Shown here: piece by piece, positions 8,792 through 18,453 of the stretch | Layout of the letters: the number at the start of each line of letters is the position of its first letter | How positions within the stretch are numbered: position 1 is the stretch's first letter | Assembly: GCF_903893715.1 (NCBI RefSeq) | Contig: NZ_CAITNG010000004.1 | Span: forward strand, 1 to 64,000 | DNA length: 64,000 nucleotides | Reading direction: 5' to 3' | Origin: an uncultured Mucilaginibacter sp. | GTDB taxonomy: Bacteria; Bacteroidota; Bacteroidia; Sphingobacteriales; Sphingobacteriaceae | The notes under the pieces: model-generated | The model's database searches: none | What the model saw: only the letters and a program-made list of their open reading frames with translations | What the model was told of the DNA's origin: nothing | Translations under genes and position numbers: made by a program

Positions 8792-10540
8792 TTATTGGCC
8801 TATCGAGCCGTCTCTTCTAAAATACCTTGGTTCTTCCTGGTTTTGTGCAAAAGGTAAAAACTGCACCATATCAAAAACAGTTGCGTTACCATTGGCCGCA
8901 CCAATTGCCAACAATTCAAAATCGTGATGGTCTGTTGTTGGTATAACTACTACACCGCAATAAAACAAGCAAACCGTGTTGTAAAAATTATTGCTGGTTG
9001 CACTGTATGGCGCTTCGGTATAGCGTTTCCAACCTGCCGCTTCTTCTACCGGGCCCGACGCGTTGATAAGCGACGCGGTGGCGCCAAGGTATGTAGAGTT
9101 TAAATTTGGAATCACATTTTGCAAAGGATTGCCATCAACTAAAATCTGCGCACCGGCTGTTTCTGAACCGTGCCCGAAGCTGATCCAAACTTTATATTTA
9201 CCCTTTATAATAATTGGGGTTGTAAAATGAATATCGGTTAACTGCGAAGACGGTCCGTTCCTGAAGTTGTTTAACGAAATCACATCGTTCCACCAGTAAT
9301 AAGTACCATTGTTAGCGGGCTGGCAGGCATAATTTACAGTTGAGGCCGGGTTAACGAAGTTGATGTTTGTTAGCGGGCTGTTTAAACCTACGCTGCTTTT
9401 ACCGGCTACACGGAATATGGATGCTTGTTTACGGAATTCGGGCTGATCGGCCAGATCCCAGTCCACTTCCGTAGGAGGAAATACTTTTATATAGATATCA
9501 CCTAACAGGGAGTGCAATACACCATTGGTAGAGGGGATATTGCTATGCGGCCTGTCAACCGATGCACCGGGATATTGTACCCCGTTGATATAATCATAAT
9601 CCAACTGGATAGTCAAGCCTTGCAAAGTAACAGATATCACGTCCAACCCTGGCGATATAGACAAGTGGGAAGGTTTACTGATGATATCAGAAAGGTAACT
9701 GTTCTCGGCCAGTATATGGTAGGCCATATAGTCGTACAAACCATCATTCGGGTTGTGCAGCGGATTGCTTCCCGGCGTGGAGTACTTGAGCTGTAATGCC
9801 GCAAAATTAGGGATGCCGATACTTTGATAAACCGAGTCAGGTTCGGCAAATACCGTAAAATATGCCCTATTCGGGTTGGTGGCTGAAGTGGCCGGTACGT
9901 TCAAGGTATCGTAAAAACCTGTGGCCTTTAGTGCCTGGTCAAAAATAGTGTATTTCGAGTTCAGGTCTATGAGCTGCGCCAGCGTACTGGTGGCCGGCTG
10001 TAGTACATGATCTATCACATGCATGATACCATTTCCCAGTGAAATATTTGATTGCAATACCAATGCCTGCCCGTTGATAATATAACTGGATACACCGTTA
10101 ACATTTACCACGCCCGAAGTAAGGTACTGGCTGAACATGGTAGGTGTACGCATTTTACCGTCGATAAAATAGGTAGTGGAAATTGTGTCGTTCTGTATCA
10201 CATGGTAGCGCACCAGGTTTTTCAACGAGTCGACATTAAACTGATCGACCGAGGTTTTGCCCTTGCTTTTCATGTATAGGGTTACCGCACTGTTGTTCGG
10301 CACAAATGCTGTATACTCACCGTAGGCTTGTAAAAAACCATCGTAGCCTGTCTTTTGCAGTATTTGATCCCAAAGCGAAAAATCGGCCGGGTCGCTCTCA
10401 ATATAGCTGGTAATATTAAGTTGCCCATTTACCAGGGCCGGATAAACTGTTTTTTTACAGCCTGTCAGATATGCACCTGCCACTAAACTCAGGCTTACAA
10501 TCCACAACCATTTTGTTTTTATCAATATATTTTTCATCAC
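8792..10540 (-). CDS. Fasciclin (FAS1) domain lipoprotein, paralogue of the gene at the left edge
   Basis: A 582-residue protein with a lipoprotein signal ending LTGC (Cys 28). FAS1 domain 1 covers about 35-180 (AYGEYTAFVPNNSAV and NGIMHVIDHVLQP) and domain 2 about 185-355 (TVFAEPDSVY, NGVLHSLLGDIYI). The C-terminal 180 residues are beta-rich (KYKVWISFGHG, ILVDGNPLQ, FDMVQFLPF) and look like a lectin or CBM-type sandwich, though I cannot assign a family. It starts 19 bases after the SusD stop at 10560, inside the operon. It is near-identical in layout to the truncated gene at 1-1377. A second possible start is the next codon (MMK). Confidence 0.87.
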   Translation of the reverse strand: MMKNILIKTKWLWIVSLSLVAGAYLTGCKKTVYPALVNGQLNITSYIESDPADFSLWDQILQKTGYDGFLQAYGEYTAFVPNNSAVTLYMKSKGKTSVDQFNVDSLKNLVRYHVIQNDTISTTYFIDGKMRTPTMFSQYLTSGVVNVNGVSSYIINGQALVLQSNISLGNGIMHVIDHVLQPATSTLAQLIDLNSKYTIFDQALKATGFYDTLNVPATSATNPNRAYFTVFAEPDSVYQSIGIPNFAALQLKYSTPGSNPLHNPNDGLYDYMAYHILAENSYLSDIISKPSHLSISPGLDVISVTLQGLTIQLDYDYINGVQYPGASVDRPHSNIPSTNGVLHSLLGDIYIKVFPPTEVDWDLADQPEFRKQASIFRVAGKSSVGLNSPLTNINFVNPASTVNYACQPANNGTYYWWNDVISLNNFRNGPSSQLTDIHFTTPIIIKGKYKVWISFGHGSETAGAQILVDGNPLQNVIPNLNSTYLGATASLINASGPVEEAAGWKRYTEAPYSATSNNFYNTVCLFYCGVVVIPTTDHHDFELLAIGAANGNATVFDMVQFLPFAQNQEEPRYFRRDGSIGQ

Positions 10541-10559
10541 CTTATCTTTAAAGCTTAAA

Positions 10560-12092
10560 TTATTTGTAAAAAGGATTTTGTATCAAGTTTGGATCTAATT
10601 GCAATTCGGTATAGTAAATTGGCAAATACAAACTATTTGGATCCTGATATTTTGTGAGAATGATTTGTTGTAAAGCCGGCGAAGCGTTTACCAAAATAGG
10701 TCCTGTTAAAATAGGTAGTGTGGTTGGGAAATTACGCCTTGCGTATCTAAGCAAATCATACCAACGTTTGCCTTCATAAATAAACTCACGGTCGCGCTCG
10801 TCTAAAACGTAATTTGATACGCCTACAGGATCGTTGGCGGCCGGAAGCGTTAAAGACGTGCCTGGTACAATAATTGCATTGGCACGGGTTTGTATTTGCT
10901 GAACCAAATTTAAGGCATCTTGCCCTGCACCGGTAAATGCCTCTGCTTCTGCTTTAAACAGTAATATCTCGGCATAGCGATATACAATCCAATGCCTGTA
11001 CGAAGTGGCGGCGGTAAGGGTAGCAGTGGAGTTTGGCGTTCCTATCCATTTTGATATAGCCCCTGTTCCACCATTCGATGCAATTGCAGCTCTTACGTCA
11101 ACGTTTTTGGGGTTGTTCGGATCGACCGGGAAAAGACTGCCTTGCACATTGATCTGCGCAGCCAACGAACCTGCGGTGTTGATATAGAACATTTGATAAA
11201 AAGGGTTGGTCTGCGTGGTCGACCCATCATACTGAAACTCGAATATGCTTTCGCTTGAGTTACCGTTTGAATACACGGTGCTAAAAAAGTTCCCGTCGCC
11301 TGCCACCAAGCCAAACTGACCCGAGTTTATGATTTTATTACAAGCGGTTATACAATCGGTATAGTCATAAGTCCATAAATAAATATCGGCCTGTAATGCA
11401 TTGATAGTATATCTTGTTACCCTGCCTTTATCGTATGCAACAACACCGTAGGTATAAACAGCGTTACCTTCGGCTGTCGACAAATCGCTCAGTATTTGTT
11501 TTATTATAGTGGCTTGTGGCGTTGTTGGCAACAACACCAAATCATTGTCGGTAGAGGTTGGTGTTAATTTCATCGGCACATCACCGAATGTTCTTACCAG
11601 ATAAAAATACATTAAAGCCCTAACCGTCAAAGCTTCGGCCATATAGGCATTTAATTGGGTCTGCGTCAATGTCGGGTCGATGCTGATAACACCAGGTGCA
11701 TAAAGGAGCACCGTATTGCACAAATTTATAGTGCGATACAAAGAAGCCCATTGAACTTCGAGGTTAGTAGGTAAAATATTACCGTTCATAATGTTAAAAT
11801 CATCCGTGTAGGATCCCGCGATGGGGGTTGTAACATTATCGGCACGGAGTTCGCCCCATTTAAACAGGGTTTCGGCCATTTGCCCGGTTGCACTATTACT
11901 GCCGTTGGTTGTTACACCTTGTATTAACGACGCATAAACACCTATAACCGCAGACTGCAACTGCTCTTTATTTTGCCAGAATTGTTGCCTGATGGTACCG
12001 TTTTGCGGGTATAGCGTTAGGTACTTATTACATGAGCAACTGAGCACAAGTGTTACTATAAGTACCGAGCGATAAATAATTCTTTTATGCAT
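10560..12092 (-). CDS. SusD/RagB-family nutrient-binding outer membrane lipoprotein
   Basis: A 510-residue protein of normal SusD length. The lipoprotein signal ends LSCSC, with the acylated Cys at 19 or 21. Typical SusD blocks are present: an N-terminal QLQSAVIGVYASL-type segment, then the middle EALTVRALMYFYLVRTFGDVPM, and the late VLDERDREFIYEGKRWYDLLR. It starts 28 bases after the SusC at 12121-15387, with which it should form a transporter/lid complex at the outer membrane. It is followed after 19 bases by a FAS1 gene. The substrate is not evident. Confidence 0.93.
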   Translation of the reverse strand: MHKRIIYRSVLIVTLVLSCSCNKYLTLYPQNGTIRQQFWQNKEQLQSAVIGVYASLIQGVTTNGSNSATGQMAETLFKWGELRADNVTTPIAGSYTDDFNIMNGNILPTNLEVQWASLYRTINLCNTVLLYAPGVISIDPTLTQTQLNAYMAEALTVRALMYFYLVRTFGDVPMKLTPTSTDNDLVLLPTTPQATIIKQILSDLSTAEGNAVYTYGVVAYDKGRVTRYTINALQADIYLWTYDYTDCITACNKIINSGQFGLVAGDGNFFSTVYSNGNSSESIFEFQYDGSTTQTNPFYQMFYINTAGSLAAQINVQGSLFPVDPNNPKNVDVRAAIASNGGTGAISKWIGTPNSTATLTAATSYRHWIVYRYAEILLFKAEAEAFTGAGQDALNLVQQIQTRANAIIVPGTSLTLPAANDPVGVSNYVLDERDREFIYEGKRWYDLLRYARRNFPTTLPILTGPILVNASPALQQIILTKYQDPNSLYLPIYYTELQLDPNLIQNPFYK

Positions 12093-12120
12093 TTTATTTA
12101 TTTTTATCTTTTAACAATGT

Positions 12121-15100
12121 TTAAAAAGTACCTGTTAAACCTATTGTATATGATTTAAACGGCGGCGTTGTTGACGAATCTATAGGCTGTTGATAAATAT
12201 CGCCTGCCCTTGGCGAAATTTCGGGATCCTGACCTAAGTAATGGGTCCAGGTGTACAAATTCTGTCCGGTTACGTAAACGGAAGCACTTTTTATGCCCAA
12301 TTTTTTTGCAAAAGTTTGATTTAGGTTATATCGAACTGTAGCCGAACTAAAACGCAGATAGCTACCGTCGGACACGTAACGCGACGAACCTAACCAATTA
12401 TAGCCTGCACCGTAAAGTGCACGGGGTATTTGGGTAACATCGCCGGGTTTTTCCCAACGGCTTAAAACTGCTGTACTTTGGTTGTTAAAAGTGTACTCGT
12501 TGGTTGTTTGTATCTCCGTGCCATTGATGATATCGAAACCTGTTCTGTAGCTGAAAAATAAATTCAATTTCCAGTTGCGCATAAAGGTAACAGTTGGGCC
12601 AAAACCGCCGGTAAACTGGGGGTTACCGTTGCCTAAATACTGAACGTCTCTTGCATCGATAATACCATCGTGGTTTACATCCTGATACTTAGCATCGCCC
12701 GGTTGGAAATAATAATACTTTCCGTTACCTAAGCCAAATACTGTTTGTACGGGTACACCGTTAGGATCCTTTATCTGGTTACCATTTTTATCGGTAGCGA
12801 TAGTTGAATTTGCATCAGGATAAACACCCTGATACACGTAACCATAGAACGAACCTAAAGGGTTGTTCAACAACAGCGTTGACTCGTACGAGCCATTAGC
12901 CAAGGGGCTACCGGTTGTAACTGAAACATAAGGTGAAAGTGCCCGGATTACGTTTTCGTTATGCGCGATATTGAAAGCAAAATCAATAATCCAGTTTTTT
13001 GTCTTCAATGGAGTAACGTTCAGGCTGATTTCAAAACCCTGATTATCTAAAGTACCAACGTTTAAGTTAACCGTAGAAAAACCAAGATTTGATGGAAGGT
13101 TGGTATTAAAAAACAAATCAGTTGTGGTGTTCCTATAAATCTCAGCGTCAAAGTTTACCCTGTTGTTAAACATGATCAGGTTAAAGCCGAGGTTTTTACC
13201 GGTAACTTTTTCCCAACGCAAGTTATCCAATTCGATATTTGACGGGTATACGCCGGTTTGACCCAAATAAGTATAAGTATATCCTGAGTAATTGTTGTAA
13301 AACGAATAATCGGTTGCGGGAGCGTTACCAATTACACCATAACTTGCACGTACGCTCAAATCGTTAATAAACTTAAAACCACTCATAAAAGGCTCGCCCG
13401 AAAGCCTGTAACGTGTGGAAACAGCCGGGAAAATACCATAACGGTGAGCGGGCCCAAACCTTGAGTTACCATCGCCACGCAGTGATATGTTGATAATGTA
13501 CCTGTCTAACAAAGAGTATTGGCCGCTTACTAAAGCAGATACGCTACGGGTTTCTGTTAAACCCGAGGCAACGCCCAGGCCGGTTCCTACATCAAGCCCC
13601 TGCGCCGAAGGATCCTGCAATATTGCAGTTGCTGAGTTAGCTGTGAGCAACGATTGGTTAACAGACTTGGTATCATCGCTTGATAGCTGTATCAGCCCTT
13701 GAAAAGTTTGCTTTTCGCCTATTTTCGGGGTTATAATAAAGTTTGTTTTGGTATAAACATCAAATGCATCGGTATCAAATTCGTATGCTGTATTGGCGTT
13801 TAACAAAGTTGAGGCCAAGCCGGTAGCACTTGCCGGTAAAAACGAAGATACCCGGTTTGTATTGATGTCAAATTGAATATCCTCGTGCAAGGTTAGTAAA
13901 CCGGGTACAATTTGGTAATTAACGGTAAAGTGCGGGGTTATCCTATCGGCATAGCCATTATTATTGCCCTGTTGTGCTAAGGCAACCGGGTTATATGTAC
14001 CTGGATATTGACCTTGAACATTTGATGATGGGGTAAACAAAACAGGGGTTTGCTGCCCTAAGGTATTATACTGGTAAATGCTCATAGTAGGCATTTTATT
14101 TTGTGCCACCGACCTGATCGTTGTACCATAGTCGCCTTGTGTTACCGAGTGGGTATACGCTATATCGGTTGTAAAGTGTATTTTGTTTGACACGATATAA
14201 TCAAGGTTAAGACGGGCATTAAGACGTGTTAAGCCTGTACCAACCGTTGTACCTAATTGACTTGTGTAACCTACCGAGGCAAAATACCTTGCTTTTTCGC
14301 CACCACCCGTTAAAGAGATATTATTTTGTATAAGGTAACCATTTTGGGTAATTGCTGCCAACCAATCTGTGTTTTGACCGTAGTTATAGTAGTAAAACGG
14401 ATTGCTGATATCGTGTTGAAATTCAGGATATTTATAGATATTGATGGGTACTCCCTGCCCGTTCTGGTATTCTTCCGGAATCAGCTCGGAGTATTGGTTA
14501 CCGTTTAAAAGGGGAATTGCAGTAGGTTGAATATCTAACGAACCCGTGAAAGAGTATGTTAAAACAGGAGCACTTTGAGCACCGCGCTTGGTATTGATGA
14601 TCAACACTCCGTTTGCGGCACGCGAGCCCCAAACCGCTGTTGCGGCAGCATCCTTTAATACGGTAATGTCTTTAATATCCGATGGCGCTATACTTAATAA
14701 ACTGGCATAACCTTGTTCATCGGCAGTAGCAAAGTTAAAATCGGTTGGTATGGAGGTTTCAAACGGCACACCATCAACAACAACCAATGGATTGCTTGCA
14801 CCGTTAATGGTTGAAGTACCGCGTATCTTTATCGACATACCGGCGCCCGGGTCGCCTGAGCTTGCAACAATATCCACACCAGGCAAACGACCTTCTAATG
14901 CCTGATCTACCGATGTAACGGCAAGTTCTTCCAAATCTTTCATTTGGATGGTGGCAGATGCCGTTGTTAAATCGCGTGAGTCGATTTTGAGACCGGTACC
15001 GTTATCGCGTTGAACTTGCCCGGTAATATTTACCTGCACAAGTTCCCTTGCAGAAACCAATGAAACATTAAAAACCGTTGTTGAACCTATTGGAAAAGAT

Positions 15101-15387
15101 TGCGCAGTATAGCCTATATAGGAAAAAACGATCTTATTAGCAGTTGATTTTACAGGGAGAGCAAAGTTACCATCAATATCGGTAACCGTACCTGTTACGG
15201 TACGTTTGTCGGCATCCTGCTCTTGTACACTCGCACCAATAAGCGGCTCTTTGGTTTTTGAATCTATCAATTTACCCTTAATCAGTATCTTATTCGCTGC
15301 AGTTTGTGCTTTTAGCGATTGGCTGAAAAAGCATGCCGATAGAGCAAAAATGCAACAGATATATGTAATTATTTTTCTCATATTCAA
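12121..15387 (-). CDS. SusC/RagA-family TonB-dependent outer membrane transporter
   Basis: A 1088-residue protein with a signal peptide (about 1-28, SLKAQ), a carboxypeptidase-D-like regulatory domain (about 35-115, IDSKTKEPLIGASVQEQD), a TonB plug (about 130-275) with LVVVDGVPFE and the SusC signature KDAAATAVWGSRAANGV, and a TonB-dependent receptor barrel to the end. There is no STN domain, so it is not expected to signal through an anti-sigma factor, unlike the SusC at 22593. It lies between an upstream FAS1 gene (20-base gap) and its SusD (28-base gap). The role is TonB-driven uptake of an unknown ligand. Confidence 0.95.
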   Translation of the reverse strand: MNMRKIITYICCIFALSACFFSQSLKAQTAANKILIKGKLIDSKTKEPLIGASVQEQDADKRTVTGTVTDIDGNFALPVKSTANKIVFSYIGYTAQSFPIGSTTVFNVSLVSARELVQVNITGQVQRDNGTGLKIDSRDLTTASATIQMKDLEELAVTSVDQALEGRLPGVDIVASSGDPGAGMSIKIRGTSTINGASNPLVVVDGVPFETSIPTDFNFATADEQGYASLLSIAPSDIKDITVLKDAAATAVWGSRAANGVLIINTKRGAQSAPVLTYSFTGSLDIQPTAIPLLNGNQYSELIPEEYQNGQGVPINIYKYPEFQHDISNPFYYYNYGQNTDWLAAITQNGYLIQNNISLTGGGEKARYFASVGYTSQLGTTVGTGLTRLNARLNLDYIVSNKIHFTTDIAYTHSVTQGDYGTTIRSVAQNKMPTMSIYQYNTLGQQTPVLFTPSSNVQGQYPGTYNPVALAQQGNNNGYADRITPHFTVNYQIVPGLLTLHEDIQFDINTNRVSSFLPASATGLASTLLNANTAYEFDTDAFDVYTKTNFIITPKIGEKQTFQGLIQLSSDDTKSVNQSLLTANSATAILQDPSAQGLDVGTGLGVASGLTETRSVSALVSGQYSLLDRYIINISLRGDGNSRFGPAHRYGIFPAVSTRYRLSGEPFMSGFKFINDLSVRASYGVIGNAPATDYSFYNNYSGYTYTYLGQTGVYPSNIELDNLRWEKVTGKNLGFNLIMFNNRVNFDAEIYRNTTTDLFFNTNLPSNLGFSTVNLNVGTLDNQGFEISLNVTPLKTKNWIIDFAFNIAHNENVIRALSPYVSVTTGSPLANGSYESTLLLNNPLGSFYGYVYQGVYPDANSTIATDKNGNQIKDPNGVPVQTVFGLGNGKYYYFQPGDAKYQDVNHDGIIDARDVQYLGNGNPQFTGGFGPTVTFMRNWKLNLFFSYRTGFDIINGTEIQTTNEYTFNNQSTAVLSRWEKPGDVTQIPRALYGAGYNWLGSSRYVSDGSYLRFSSATVRYNLNQTFAKKLGIKSASVYVTGQNLYTWTHYLGQDPEISPRAGDIYQQPIDSSTTPPFKSYTIGLTGTF

Positions 15388-15407
15388 TGTTGGGTTATTG
15401 ATGATAA

Positions 15408-17855
15408 TTAATATTTATTTGGATTAGGGTTATTAGGGCTCAACGCCGTACTATCAAGATATTGCAAGTAAGTATCAATCTGCTCAATCACAGCGTGGTC
15501 GGCCAGAACTATCGAACCAACCGGCAAAACATTGGCTATGCGGCCCTGGCCATCAATTACCTGCATGGCGTTAACGTTATTGTTTATTTTCAACAGCACA
15601 CTGTTACCATCATTACTGAACAACTGGGTAACAAAATTGCCCGTTTTCTTACCATCGGGAACTACCTGGTTGGCATTCAAAATATGGTATTTGATAAAGT
15701 TTGTTACCAAATTCACGTCAGAAGGCGCTGTTGGGGTAAAGTTCGCCGCTTTAACCGCACCTGTGCCTGTACCGGGCAGCCAACCGTTGTTCACGGCATC
15801 TTGAATTGCGGCATTGGTTGGTATAAATACAGTGTAGTCGGTACCTACAGATACGCCTTGGATAGACCTTGTAGTGGCGTTCCACAACAAACTGTTGCTC
15901 AAAAACTTATAAAACATGTAGTACGGGTCGCCTCCAACACCGTTTACCGGTGCAATCTGACCTTTTGCATAGATATCCTGCCCAATAGTACTTGTAATTG
16001 GCGAAACAGGGGCTGTTGGGATCAATACAGTGTTATTGCCGCTTACAGGATAATAAACTATACCATTGCTGCAGGTAATATAATTGGGGTTAACGGTTAC
16101 AACAGTATTGTTGTCCTGATTGCCGGAAGCATAAAACTGGTTGTTTGAAAACTTAACATACTCGGGCGCAAAGCTGGACAAACCTACCGTTGAATAAATA
16201 CCGGGTTGCGAAACATTGCTCAACTCGTTAGCGGGGGTTTGGTAAATACCCAAGTTTATGGTACGTTCCAATTGGGCGTCACCACTTGTTATGCTGTTTG
16301 TGCCCGGCGCCTGATAGTTGATACCCGAGCCCGGTGTTGTGTTGTTGCCTGCCGTTGGGTTAAGGCTAAATCCTAATGCTTTAAGTGTAACATCAGGAAT
16401 CATGATCATAGTGTATTTAAAATTCGGATTTGTGAGGGCAAGCCTAAACGAAGTGAAGAATGACAAGGCACGGTACATTATACTATAAGCAGGATCAAGG
16501 TAAGCCCTACCGTATACTGTTGCGAAAACATTGGTAGCCTGCACTTTATTTGTACCATAAAACATCCCGTTGCTGCAAATTGCCTGATCTACCACATCGC
16601 TGTTTGCATTGAACCTAAATGGCTCAGCATTATAGTTAGGATGGTTAATATTGCCAATTTGGCTCGGCCATACCGGGGCAGTAGCCATGTGTGCGTTTAT
16701 AAAATCGACAACGACAGATTGCGGCAAACTACTAAGTGATGGATAATGCTCCAGTAACACACTGTTTACGTAGGCATCAAAGGCGCTGTTGGTTGGCGCC
16801 GCCAATGTCCAACCACCGTACTGAGGCGCATTACTGCCGCCTGTGCTCGGAAAGTTTTCGTTTTGTGGCGAAAAAGCCAATAAGTTAGAGTATTGTTTAA
16901 CATAAACAGGTGCCGTTGAACCGGTGTTGTTGGTGTTAACACTGGTGGCATCGGGGCTTAATCCGTAGGTTATTAAACCACCATACTGTTGTATAAAGTT
17001 ATAAAAGTGGCTGTAGTTTGATTTACTGGCCATATATTTTTCGAGGCTCAGCAATGGTTGCGGAACTGTGCTGATTTCTTGTACTACACCATTTTCGCAA
17101 ATGATATTTCCATTGACTACACTTCCGTCGAGCACGTTGAAATTCAATGCTGAATTTGTGTAGGTGGAGGTAGGGTAAAAGAAATTGTAATCGTAAGACG
17201 ATAAACCGTTGGCACTGAAATAGTAGGGGGTAAAATATGGGAGGTATTTAAAATTAAAATCGTTAGGGTCGTACAAAAGTGTTCCAGTTCCGCCCGTAAC
17301 GGCAAATGGAGAATTGGTGTTTTGTGTTATCACTTTTATGTTTTGGCCGGCTAATGCACCATAAACAGGATAGTTGGGAACTGTAGTCGTGTCCACCCTG
17401 TCGTGGTAGGTGGTACGTCTTTTGTAAGCTGCATAGGGAGTAGTAACCCCGTTGACAATTGTGAAAAAACCCTGAGCAACCTCGATATTGGAGCCGGTAG
17501 GAATACTACCAGCAGCAGTTGATGTATAACCACTGGCAACCAAACAATAGGTCACAATTTTAGTGGCGGTTGCTGCGTCGAGTGTTGCCCCATTGATGTT
17601 GGCTTTTTTAAAGGCGGCATCATCAGGCGCAAACAAGGTCCAGTAACCACCGGTACTTAAAATATTGGTGTAGCCGGATTTATCGATACAGGCCAACATA
17701 TTGGTAAAGTTAGTCTTTGCCTGCAAGGTTTGATAAATTGGCGGGGCCAATGTTGCCGGACGCCCGTAAAAAGCATCAAGCGCTTGTTTTCGGCACCCTG
17801 AAAAAGCAAGCACTATTAAAAACAAGTAAAATAAACTTTTAAGAAATTTATACAT
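15408..17855 (-). CDS. Large multi-domain fasciclin (FAS1) lipoprotein, first gene of the operon
   Basis: An 815-residue protein with a lipoprotein signal ending FSGC (Cys 21). At least three FAS1-like repeats are visible: about 40-200 (YWTLFAPDDAAFKKANI), about 270-440 (WTLAAPTNSAFDAYV) and about 620-800 (YTVFIPTNAAIQDAV, with a closing ADHAVIEQIDTYLQ). A less clear one may lie between about 450 and 610. It is the longest of the four FAS1 proteins here and begins the leftward run FAS1-SusC-SusD-FAS1-FAS1-SusC-SusD. The 600 bases upstream hold no gene, so the operon promoter should be there. It probably acts as a surface adhesin or ligand-presenting partner of the SusCD pairs (inference). Confidence 0.85.
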   Translation of the reverse strand: MYKFLKSLFYLFLIVLAFSGCRKQALDAFYGRPATLAPPIYQTLQAKTNFTNMLACIDKSGYTNILSTGGYWTLFAPDDAAFKKANINGATLDAATATKIVTYCLVASGYTSTAAGSIPTGSNIEVAQGFFTIVNGVTTPYAAYKRRTTYHDRVDTTTVPNYPVYGALAGQNIKVITQNTNSPFAVTGGTGTLLYDPNDFNFKYLPYFTPYYFSANGLSSYDYNFFYPTSTYTNSALNFNVLDGSVVNGNIICENGVVQEISTVPQPLLSLEKYMASKSNYSHFYNFIQQYGGLITYGLSPDATSVNTNNTGSTAPVYVKQYSNLLAFSPQNENFPSTGGSNAPQYGGWTLAAPTNSAFDAYVNSVLLEHYPSLSSLPQSVVVDFINAHMATAPVWPSQIGNINHPNYNAEPFRFNANSDVVDQAICSNGMFYGTNKVQATNVFATVYGRAYLDPAYSIMYRALSFFTSFRLALTNPNFKYTMIMIPDVTLKALGFSLNPTAGNNTTPGSGINYQAPGTNSITSGDAQLERTINLGIYQTPANELSNVSQPGIYSTVGLSSFAPEYVKFSNNQFYASGNQDNNTVVTVNPNYITCSNGIVYYPVSGNNTVLIPTAPVSPITSTIGQDIYAKGQIAPVNGVGGDPYYMFYKFLSNSLLWNATTRSIQGVSVGTDYTVFIPTNAAIQDAVNNGWLPGTGTGAVKAANFTPTAPSDVNLVTNFIKYHILNANQVVPDGKKTGNFVTQLFSNDGNSVLLKINNNVNAMQVIDGQGRIANVLPVGSIVLADHAVIEQIDTYLQYLDSTALSPNNPNPNKY

Positions 17856-18453
17856 GGTGAAAAAACGTTTATGTTATTTAAGTTAATAATCTATTTTACA
17901 TTTAAAACTATCCGGCACGCCACCCTGATCCGGAAAAACCGACCATGGCAAATACCTAATAATAAAAAACAACTGATAAACTATTTGGGAAATTAAAAGC
18001 CTTAACTATCTCAAATTGGCAAGAGACAATTGCAAACAAGACTAAAATTTAATTGATACGGCAATAGCGTACGCGAAATACGTAAAGGTTCCCTCATAAT
18101 TTATTAGTTTTTGGTTAGTATTCAAATTGGCTATTACAAGTGCAAACGCCACCTTGTTATATTGTTTAAAAGTATAGTAAATAATCACATTAACTATCCT
18201 GCCCCATCCTGAATTTAAAATTTAATCGCAATTTATTCCCTCCGTTAAAATTATTGCATACAAACAAACTTTCTACTAAAAGAAATGTAAAAATTACAAT
18301 TAATATTGATTGAAAACAGTATTGAAAACATGATAGTTGGTTTAAAAACGGCCCTCTTTTTTGGCCTATTTTGACGTTTTTTCTGCTAAAACGCTACTCT
18401 TTTTCTTAAATTCTATAAAATCCTTTTTTTGCTTTTTATAAATCCCACGATGT
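17856..18453. other. Intergenic region holding the FAS1/SusCD operon promoter
   Basis: About 600 AT-rich bases between the first FAS1 gene and the stop of the GH2 gene, both on the minus strand. I looked for the TAnnTTTG element on the minus strand (CAAAnnTA on the plus strand) and found no clean match. The operon may use an ECF sigma factor or a diverged promoter. No tRNA, small ORF or clear terminator hairpin was seen for the GH2 gene. Confidence 0.4.
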
